Shown: positions 1-5,517 of the stretch, in pieces
Position numbering within the stretch: the first letter of the stretch is position 1
How the letters are laid out: each line of letters opens with the position of its first letter
NCBI GenBank assembly: GCA_964503595.1
Contig: CAZDAM010000146.1
Span: 1-5,517 of the forward strand
Reading direction: 5' to 3'
DNA: 5,517 nt
DNA from: CAZDAM01 sp964503595
GTDB taxonomy: Bacteria; Muiribacteriota; UBA6191
Made by a program: the position numbers and the translations under genes
The notes under the pieces: generated by a model
Told to the model about the DNA's origin: nothing
The model's database searches: none
What the model saw: the letters and a program-made list of their open reading frames with translations, nothing else

Positions 1-225
1 GGGGTTCAGACTTCGATTCGTGAGCTTTGTGAAACCATTCTGGATTTGAAGGATTCAGATCTGAAGGTTGAATATCGCCCTTATTCGGCTGAGGATGCCC
101 GAAGGCTGGTGCAAAACCGGATTGGATGTCCTGAGAAAGCGAAAAGAGATCTTGGCTTTGAATATAAATTTGGCCTTAGAGAAGGTCTTCAAAGGCTGAT
201 TGACTGGCGGGAATCTGGTGAGTAG
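1..225 (+). CDS. NAD-dependent sugar epimerase/dehydratase, C-terminal fragment
   Basis: This is the last 74 codons of a gene that begins outside the window; the frame is open from base 1 to the TAG at 223-225. The residues resemble the C-terminal substrate-binding part of extended SDR nucleotide-sugar epimerases: an opening helix (SIRELCETIL), a strand with VEYRPYS, then RLVQNRIG, a KAKRDLGFEYK block and a closing GLREGLQRLIDWR helix. In UDP-glucose 4-epimerase-like proteins this arrangement ends the polypeptide, so the visible stop is probably the natural C-terminus. Family members are usually about 300-340 residues, so roughly a quarter is present. The Rossmann glycine motif and the YxxxK catalytic pair lie upstream and cannot be checked, and the sugar substrate cannot be assigned. 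The gene overlaps the next one by 8 bases, which suggests coupled translation. The family call is fairly secure; epimerase versus dehydratase is not. Confidence 0.8.
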   Translation, partial: GVQTSIRELCETILDLKDSDLKVEYRPYSAEDARRLVQNRIGCPEKAKRDLGFEYKFGLREGLQRLIDWRESGE

Positions 226-1111
226 AACCCGGCTTCTGGTGACCGGAGCTTCTGGCTATATTGGTACGGAAGCTCTCGGGGTCTTTCTGGATGATCCGAC
301 TTTTGAGGTTACCTGCCTGGGCAGAAAACCATATGAAGGTGCCCGGAACATCCCAGTTGATTTTGGAAAGCCAGGATGGACTGAAAGTCTCCCGGATGAG
401 TCTTTTGATGCAGTTCTCTACCTTGCCCAATCCCGGGAGTATCGCAGTTTTCCTGCCGGAACCTCGGATATGCTGCGTGTCAATGTTCAGGCGCCGGTGG
501 AATTGGCAGAATGGTCTTTGAAGCATGGCGTATCCCGATTTTTGTATGCCTCAAGCGGGAATGTCTATGGGGTTGGCTCTCAAAAATCATATTACGAAGA
601 CTGGCATTGCCAGCCTCAGGCTATGTATGGAGCCTCCAAGCTTGCAGCAGAGCATCTTCTAAGACCATTTTCGGAATTCATGCAGGTAGATATTCTGCGT
701 CTTTTCGGAATTTATGGCCCGTCCCAAAGAGGTAGCCTGATCCCCTCCATTGGAAATCGGGTACTTCATTCCCAGGCGGTTCAGATTGCGGGTGGGAGAG
801 GGGTTGTTTTAAACCCTCTTTATGTTTTGGATTGCATGAAAGTTTTCCGTTCCCTACTTCAATTTGAGACAACTAAAGGCTACCGGGTTTTCAATGTTGG
901 TGGAACCGAGATCGTGGATTTACGCGGAATCGCAGAGATTTTTGCGGAGTGTTTTGAGGTTGAGCCCCATTTTGATGTTCCGGAGCAGGGTGAAGCCAAC
1001 TATCTGGTTGGAGATGTGAGCAGGATTCAGGCACTCCTGCCGGAGATGAAATACATGAAACTGAAAAATGGCCTGGCGGAACTGGCCCGGAGCCTGAAAC
1101 AGGAAAACTGA
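218..1111 (+). CDS. NAD-dependent epimerase/dehydratase (extended SDR family)
   Basis: A complete 297-residue cytoplasmic protein, close to the usual size of nucleotide-sugar epimerases, dehydratases and reductases. The N-terminal Rossmann fold carries the dinucleotide-binding motif GASGYIG at residues 10-16. The catalytic region shows YASSGNVYG at 110-118 with the expected serines, followed by YGASK, giving the Tyr137/Lys141 pair. RLFGIYGP at 161-168 and FNVGG at 225-229 are typical of extended SDR sugar enzymes. Where many relatives have HLA-A after the fourth strand, this one has YLAQSREYRSFP (68-79), so it may belong to a distinct subfamily. The GTG at 218 is chosen because the Rossmann strand starts six codons later and a weak purine-rich site (GGCGGGAA, 206-213) precedes it; a TTG at 200 would add six residues of no obvious value. 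It lies between another SDR gene and asnB, pointing to activated-sugar synthesis. The exact reaction and substrate are not evident. Confidence 0.88.
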   Translation: MSRTRLLVTGASGYIGTEALGVFLDDPTFEVTCLGRKPYEGARNIPVDFGKPGWTESLPDESFDAVLYLAQSREYRSFPAGTSDMLRVNVQAPVELAEWSLKHGVSRFLYASSGNVYGVGSQKSYYEDWHCQPQAMYGASKLAAEHLLRPFSEFMQVDILRLFGIYGPSQRGSLIPSIGNRVLHSQAVQIAGGRGVVLNPLYVLDCMKVFRSLLQFETTKGYRVFNVGGTEIVDLRGIAEIFAECFEVEPHFDVPEQGEANYLVGDVSRIQALLPEMKYMKLKNGLAELARSLKQEN

Positions 1112-1114
1112 TTT

Positions 1115-2998
1115 ATGTGTGGAATAACGGGCATTTTCAATTTCAATGGCGAGCGTGTGTCTGGTCGTGTCCTGAGGGCGATGACTCAGGCAATTGAGCA
1201 CCGTGGGCCGGATGGAGAGGGTTTCTATACCGACACATTTCTGGGTCTGGGACATCGAAGGCTTTCCATTATTGATTTGTCCTCTTTGGGCCATCAGCCC
1301 ATGATCAGCCCAAATGGGCAGGTTGCCCTGAGTTACAACGGGGAAATCTACAATTTCCGGGAAATTCGCCGGGAGCTTGAGGAGCTGGGGTATCGTTTTG
1401 TCTCCGGTACGGATACAGAAGTGGTTCTGCATGCCTGGCAGGAGTGGGGGACGGATTCCATTCTGAAGTTCAATGGGATGTTTGCCTTCGCTATCTGGGA
1501 TAAACGGGAGCAGGCCCTTTATCTGGTGCGGGATCGATTCGGGATCAAGCCACTTTATTACGCGACTTTTGGGACATCCTTTCTTTTCGGCTCGGAGCAG
1601 AAGGCGATTCTTGCTCACCCTTCAGCTCAGAAGCGGCTGGATCAGGAAGGTCTGGTCGAGTACTTTACCTTCCAGAATTTTTTCACGGACAGGACCCTGC
1701 TTCAGGGAATCCGGATGCTTCCCGCAGGGAATTTTACCCGCATTTCTTTAAGTTCTGAAGGCCGTCCCGAGCTGACCCGCTACTGGGATTATCACTTTAC
1801 TTCTCCTGAAGGAGAGGTGGATGTTCGTGAATATCGGGAAGAGCTCGATCGTCTGATGAAACAGGCGGTTGAGAGGCAGCTGATGAGTGACGTGGAGCTG
1901 GGCAGCTATTTGTCTGGAGGAATGGATTCGGGGACTTTGACGGCTTTTGCTGCCAAAAAACTTCCCTATATCAAGTCTTTTACCTGCGGATTTGATTTGA
2001 GTTCTGCTTCAGGAGTCGAGCTTTCCTATGACGAGCGCTTCAAAGCGGAGGCGATGTCAGCTCTCTTCAAGACTGAGCATTATGAGATGGTTTTGAAGTC
2101 GGGAGACATGGAACGCTGCATGCAAAAACTGGTGCATCATATTGAAGAGCCCAGGGTGGGGCAGTGCTATCCAAACTACTACGCGGCCAAGCTGGCCAGT
2201 AAATTTGTGAAGGTAGTCCTGTCTGGAGCTGGGGGAGACGAGCTCTTTGGGGGGTATCCCTGGCGTTATTACCGGGCTACCGTCTGCGATGATTTTGAGC
2301 ATTATGTGGATCAGTACTATGTTTTCTGGCAAAGACTGATTCCTAATTCAGTACAGAAAAAAGTGTTTGCTCCGATCCTGAAGGATATATCTCATGTCTG
2401 GACCAGAGACATCTTCCGGGACGTATTTCTGACGCATGAAAATTCGCTTGAGAAGCCCCGGGATTACATCAACCATTCCCTTTATTTTGAAGCCAAAACC
2501 TTTCTGCATGGTTTGTTTGTTATTGAAGACAAACTGAGCATGGCTCACAGCCTGGAAACGAGGGTTCCTTTCATGGATAACGATCTGGTGGACTTTGCCA
2601 TGCGCTGCCCGGTGGAATTGAAACTGAACAATCTGGATGAGGTTGTCCGGATGAATGAAAATGAAGTTGGGAATAAGCCGTCAAAGTATTTCCAGAGGAC
2701 CCGGGATGGAAAGCAGATTTTACGGGATGTGATGCAGAATTATATTCCAGAGAGTATTACAAGTGCGGTGAAGCAGGGTTTTTCTGCTCCGGATGCCAGC
2801 TGGTTTCAGGGAGAAAGCATTGACTATGTGAAGCGCTGCATCCTGGACCCAAAGGCCAGAATCTATGATTTTATGGATTTTGGTTCGGTAACCGGTCTTG
2901 TGCGGGAACATCTGAATGGAGAAACCAATCGACGCCTGCTGATCTGGTCTCTTCTGAATGTTGAGGAGTATCTCAAGTCTCTGGAGATAGGTTCTTAG
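1115..2998 (+). CDS. asnB: AsnB-type glutamine-dependent amidotransferase (asparagine synthase family)
   Basis: A complete 627-residue protein with the full two-domain architecture and length of class II asparagine synthetases. The N-terminal glutaminase domain starts Met-Cys-Gly; removal of Met would expose the nucleophile Cys2. It also has RGPDG (30-34), RRLSIIDLS (48-56), NGEIYN (75-80), SGTDTE (97-102) and RDRFGIKPLYY (139-149). The C-terminal ATP-pyrophosphatase domain has the PP-loop SGGMDSG (267-273), SGAGGDELFGGYP (370-382), EDKLSM (471-476) and SLETRVPFMD (479-488). All expected key residues are present, so it should hydrolyse glutamine, adenylate a carboxylate and form an amide. The family makes asparagine from aspartate, but paralogues in O-antigen clusters (WbpS of Pseudomonas aeruginosa, WbtH of Francisella tularensis) are thought to amidate sugar carboxylates; the surroundings favour that role here. 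An AGGA at 1101-1104 is a plausible ribosome site. Only three bases separate it from the preceding stop. The symbol denotes family, not proven function. Confidence 0.95.
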   Translation: MCGITGIFNFNGERVSGRVLRAMTQAIEHRGPDGEGFYTDTFLGLGHRRLSIIDLSSLGHQPMISPNGQVALSYNGEIYNFREIRRELEELGYRFVSGTDTEVVLHAWQEWGTDSILKFNGMFAFAIWDKREQALYLVRDRFGIKPLYYATFGTSFLFGSEQKAILAHPSAQKRLDQEGLVEYFTFQNFFTDRTLLQGIRMLPAGNFTRISLSSEGRPELTRYWDYHFTSPEGEVDVREYREELDRLMKQAVERQLMSDVELGSYLSGGMDSGTLTAFAAKKLPYIKSFTCGFDLSSASGVELSYDERFKAEAMSALFKTEHYEMVLKSGDMERCMQKLVHHIEEPRVGQCYPNYYAAKLASKFVKVVLSGAGGDELFGGYPWRYYRATVCDDFEHYVDQYYVFWQRLIPNSVQKKVFAPILKDISHVWTRDIFRDVFLTHENSLEKPRDYINHSLYFEAKTFLHGLFVIEDKLSMAHSLETRVPFMDNDLVDFAMRCPVELKLNNLDEVVRMNENEVGNKPSKYFQRTRDGKQILRDVMQNYIPESITSAVKQGFSAPDASWFQGESIDYVKRCILDPKARIYDFMDFGSVTGLVREHLNGETNRRLLIWSLLNVEEYLKSLEIGS

Positions 2999-4158
2999 TG
3001 GTGTTTCTGATTAAGCTGGGCCTTGAGCTTCTGCTGCTGCCGGTTCTTCTTGTCTACGCGGGCATCTGCCGTCTGCTTCCCAAAAAAGTAGATGTAGGAC
3101 TTGGTCCTGAACCGTTGATCAATAATGTTTACCACAAAAAGGCGATGGAACGGCTTGGGTATCGCTGTGAAACCTTTGTGTTTACGGTGTATTACATTAC
3201 ATCCGAATTCGATGTGAGAATCGATCGTCTGATCCCTTCCAGTTATTTTGCCCAGATGGCTTCACTGTTCTGGATTTTGCCCAGGTATCGCTGTCTGATG
3301 GTGTATTTCCATGGGGTTTTTCAGGATTCGGTTTTTTACTGGAAGCTTGAACCCCGGATTTTCAGGCTGGCTGGAGTGAAGACGGTGGTGCTTCCCTATG
3401 GCTCTGATGTGCAGGTGATGACCAGGTCTCCAAATCTCTATTTCAAGCATGCCATGAGTCTGGATTATCCTGGACACCGGGGGCGCAGAGCAAGGCTGAG
3501 TCATAAGGTTGATCTCTGGACAGTTGGGGCGGATCGGGTTTTCAGTGGCTGTGAATGGGTCGATTACATGTACTTCTGGCATACTCTGATGCTGGGGCAT
3601 TTTTCGATTGATACAGCTTTGTTTCAGGCAGAGAAAATTCCGGTTCCGGTTTTTTCTGCCCAAAGACCCATGAAGGTTTTTCATGCTCCGAATCACCGAA
3701 ATATGAAGGGAACCCGGCACCTGCAGAATGCTGTGGTCCGTCTGAAGGAGAAGGGTCTTCATGTGGAGCTGGTTCTGGCGGAGAGGGTACCCAATGAACG
3801 AATCAAGGAACTGATTCGGGAGTCCGATCTGATTCTTGATCAGCTGGTGATTGGCTGGTATGCGATGTTTGCTCTGGAGGCAATGTCGAGTGGAAAGCCG
3901 GTGGTGTGCTATCTCAGAGAAGATCTGAAAGAGCTTTATCTGGCTTCTGGAGTACTGTCTTCCGAAGCTGAAATTCCAATTATCAATGCCAGCTTCAGAA
4001 GCCTTGAGTCTGTTCTGGAGAATCTCTACAGGAATCCCCAAAAGCTTGTGGAAGCAGGTGAGGCAGGCCCGTCCTTTGTCATGAAATACCACTCTCTTGA
4101 GGCAGTGGGAGCGATTTTTGAAAGAGAGTTTCTGAAGCCCTGGTTTCGCCCATGCTGA
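2998..4158 (+). CDS. Glycosyltransferase, GT4-like (GT-B fold)
   Basis: A 386-residue protein, a usual length for GT-B glycosyltransferases. Residues 3-25 are a hydrophobic segment followed by basic residues (RLLPKK), suggesting membrane anchoring with the catalytic part in the cytoplasm. The N-terminal half contains YFHGVFQD (103-110) and LPYGSD (132-137). The C-terminal half has the more recognisable nucleotide-sugar-binding layout: HAPNHRNMKGT (229-239), a helix-strand pair ending VELVLAERVP (256-265), DLILDQLVIGWYAM (277-290) and FALEAMSSGKPVV (291-303), where Glu294 matches the second glutamate of the GT4 EX7E motif. The first glutamate position is Gly286, so the motif is incomplete. GTG at 2998 overlaps the asnB stop by one base, with AGG at 2989-2991 six bases upstream; the next codon, GTG at 3001, is an equally possible start. 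The likely role is adding one sugar to a lipid-linked polysaccharide unit. Donor and acceptor sugars are unknown. Confidence 0.75.
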   Translation: MVFLIKLGLELLLLPVLLVYAGICRLLPKKVDVGLGPEPLINNVYHKKAMERLGYRCETFVFTVYYITSEFDVRIDRLIPSSYFAQMASLFWILPRYRCLMVYFHGVFQDSVFYWKLEPRIFRLAGVKTVVLPYGSDVQVMTRSPNLYFKHAMSLDYPGHRGRRARLSHKVDLWTVGADRVFSGCEWVDYMYFWHTLMLGHFSIDTALFQAEKIPVPVFSAQRPMKVFHAPNHRNMKGTRHLQNAVVRLKEKGLHVELVLAERVPNERIKELIRESDLILDQLVIGWYAMFALEAMSSGKPVVCYLREDLKELYLASGVLSSEAEIPIINASFRSLESVLENLYRNPQKLVEAGEAGPSFVMKYHSLEAVGAIFEREFLKPWFRPC

Positions 4159-5517
4159 AAAAACTGGGGAAGGATGTCGTCCTTTACGGGTTGGGAGACG
4201 CCTTGGGAAAAGTGGCCAATCTGGCCCTGCTTCCTCTGATTGCCCAAAAAGTCAGTCCTGAGACCTTTGGACTCTATGATTTGCTTCTGACTCTGGTTGC
4301 GCTATTCGGAGTGTTTTGCTCCTGCGGTATGAACAGCGCATTGCAGCGATATTACTGGGATTCCGAAACCCGGACTGAAGAACGTCCCATCATGGTCAGC
4401 TCCGGTTTGATGAACCTGATGCTGATTGGGGGCGGATTTCTGCTTCTGGCCCTGTTTTTCCGGAGATCCTTTGAGTCAGTCTCGTCCCTGGAAGTTTTCA
4501 TGGTTGGGCTACTGATTCTGTTTCAGCAGCTTCTCCAGTATTTTCTTGATGTTACCCGCCTGCATTTTGCCCCAGTGAAATTCCTGTGGATTTCGGGATT
4601 GGCAAGAATTGGGACTCCCTGTCTGATTCTGGTTTTGATTCATTTTCATGGAGCACAGATTTCATCGCTTCTGGGGGCTCAGGTTCTGGTCCTGCTGCTT
4701 GTATTACCCTTGGCTTTATATCTGATTCGCCAGGATCTGAAATGGGGCTACTCCTGGCTTTGGGGCAGGAAACTTCTGGAGTTTGGTTTTCCCCTGGCAA
4801 TTTCCGGGCTGGGCTATTGGGTTTTCTCTTCCACCGATCGCTGGATGCTTGGAGGAATGTCCAGCATTGAGGAAGTCGGCCTGTATTCCATGGCCATGCG
4901 ATTTTCCTCCGTGATTCTTTTTTTTTCCATGGCTTTTGGTCAGGCCTGGAGCCCATATGCCATGAAGCTCAAGGCAGAGCAGCCTGGAACTTATCAGGCT
5001 CTGTATTTTCAGATTTTCTGTATTTTGATTCTTGGAATGCTGATTCCGGCATCATTTCTGGGGTTGTTTTCCACAGAGATCTTTTCTCTTCTTTTGCCAG
5101 AGGCATATTTTGGAGGCAGGTTTTCCCTGGTCTTTCTGGCTCTTGCCGGGGTGGCTCAGGCCAGTCAGCAGATTACGGCAATTGGAATTTCGATTGCTCA
5201 GAAAACCCGCTACATTGCGCTGGTGACATGGCTGGGGGCCCTGTTTAATTTTGGCCTGAATTTCTGGCTGATTCCGGAATTCGGGGCTACGGCCGCGGCG
5301 GGTACGACGCTTTTGACCCATGCCTTTGTCAGTGGGATGTATCTGTATTTTACTCAGAAGTTTCATCCTATTCGGGTTCGCTGGTCACTGGCCCTTGGTC
5401 TGGGAGTTGCTTACAGCTTTTCCATTGCGCTTTGTTTTGCAGCCAATGCGGGATGGATTCAGAATGTGACCTCTTCCTGGAAGCTTGGAATCTGGATTCT
5501 GGGGAATCTTCTTTTGG
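4152..5517 (+). CDS. Wzx-type polysaccharide flippase, 3' end beyond window
   Basis: The frame opens at ATG 4152 and stays open to the window edge, giving 455 visible residues; flippases of this family are usually 420-500 residues, so little is missing. It is an integral membrane protein with about 13-14 hydrophobic stretches, roughly at 42-62, 82-103, 113-131, 145-164, 170-191, 209-227, 250-266, 284-306, 325-343, 354-374, 377-399, 411-431 and from 443 onward. Family marks include the basic N-terminus followed by YGLGDALGKVANLALLPLI (12-30), SPETFGLYDL (35-44), STDRWMLGG (227-235) and EVGLYSMAMRF (241-251), as in polysaccharide-biosynthesis and O-antigen exporters of the MOP superfamily. Its expected role is translocating undecaprenyl-linked repeat units across the inner membrane. 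The start overlaps the glycosyltransferase gene by seven bases and lacks a clear Shine-Dalgarno sequence, so translation is probably coupled. A nine-T run lies at codons 256-259. The substrate cannot be read from sequence. Confidence 0.88.
   Translation, partial: MLKKLGKDVVLYGLGDALGKVANLALLPLIAQKVSPETFGLYDLLLTLVALFGVFCSCGMNSALQRYYWDSETRTEERPIMVSSGLMNLMLIGGGFLLLALFFRRSFESVSSLEVFMVGLLILFQQLLQYFLDVTRLHFAPVKFLWISGLARIGTPCLILVLIHFHGAQISSLLGAQVLVLLLVLPLALYLIRQDLKWGYSWLWGRKLLEFGFPLAISGLGYWVFSSTDRWMLGGMSSIEEVGLYSMAMRFSSVILFFSMAFGQAWSPYAMKLKAEQPGTYQALYFQIFCILILGMLIPASFLGLFSTEIFSLLLPEAYFGGRFSLVFLALAGVAQASQQITAIGISIAQKTRYIALVTWLGALFNFGLNFWLIPEFGATAAAGTTLLTHAFVSGMYLYFTQKFHPIRVRWSLALGLGVAYSFSIALCFAANAGWIQNVTSSWKLGIWILGNLLL
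4918..4926 (+). repeat. Homopolymer tract of nine T inside the flippase gene
   Basis: Nine consecutive T bases follow C4917 and cover part of codons 256-259 (Leu-Phe-Phe-Ser) in a membrane segment of the flippase. Loss of one T would bring a TGA at 4963-4965 into frame and leave a protein of about 270 residues. Gain of one T opens a long alternative frame that ends only near 5250. The reading frame as given is intact on both sides of the tract. Any switching role is inference; the run may simply reflect Phe/Leu-rich coding. Confidence 0.9.

Noticed and set aside
1109..1117. Possible promoter or terminator between the second SDR gene and asnB
   Set aside because: Only three bases separate the genes, and there is no hairpin with a T-run and no -10/-35 pair that stands out in the coding background.
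920..1618. Open frame of 232 codons on the - strand
   Set aside because: It spans the end of the second SDR gene and the start of asnB in antisense. It crosses a well-defined gene boundary and shows no domain.
2231..2254. G-rich stretch with runs of five and six G, considered as a quadruplex or slippage site
   Set aside because: It encodes the conserved GAGGDELFGGYP loop of the AsnB synthetase domain, so the glycine codons explain the runs. There are too few G-runs for a convincing quadruplex.
3262..4092. Open frame of 276 codons on the - strand
   Set aside because: It lies wholly antisense to the glycosyltransferase gene. Its His/Gln/Pro-rich translation has no recognisable domain, and the + strand frame has clear family motifs. 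It is a codon-bias shadow.
4552..4956. Overlapping open frames on both strands (- 4552-4956 and + 4586-4870)
   Set aside because: Both fall inside the flippase frame, which is continuous from 4152 to the window edge with transmembrane segments and the DRW-x-LGG motif. The alternatives have low-complexity translations.

Overview
The window is a stretch of a bacterial surface-polysaccharide (O-antigen, capsule or exopolysaccharide) biosynthesis cluster. It holds five genes, all on the + strand: the end of one sugar-nucleotide epimerase/dehydratase (1-225), a complete second enzyme of the same superfamily (218-1111), a complete AsnB-type glutamine-dependent amidotransferase (1115-2998), a complete glycosyltransferase-like protein (2998-4158), and a Wzx-type flippase that runs off the right edge (4152-5517). 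A Gram-negative host is the best guess, because AsnB-like amidotransferases, SDR sugar epimerases and Wzx flippases are commonly found together in O-antigen loci. The phylum cannot be fixed from this sequence. Base composition is near half GC by eye. AGA, AGG and CGG arginine codons are used freely, which argues against a highly expressed enterobacterial core gene.

Layout: coding density is essentially complete. The gene junctions are an 8-base overlap, a 3-base gap, a 1-base overlap and a 7-base overlap, so the five genes almost certainly form one transcript with translational coupling. I see no promoter, terminator, RNA gene, insertion sequence, repeat array or CRISPR array, and no gene-free stretch longer than 3 bases.

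How the genes may work together (inference): the two SDR enzymes would prepare nucleotide-activated sugars. The AsnB-like protein would transfer ammonia from glutamine to a carboxylate, plausibly that of a uronic acid, giving an amidated sugar. The glycosyltransferase would add a sugar to a lipid-linked repeat unit at the cytoplasmic face of the membrane, and the flippase would move the finished unit across the inner membrane.

No previously undescribed system is evident. The points most worth checking are the substrate of the AsnB-like enzyme, a nine-T tract inside the flippase gene, and a glycosyltransferase whose usual EX7E motif lacks its first glutamate.
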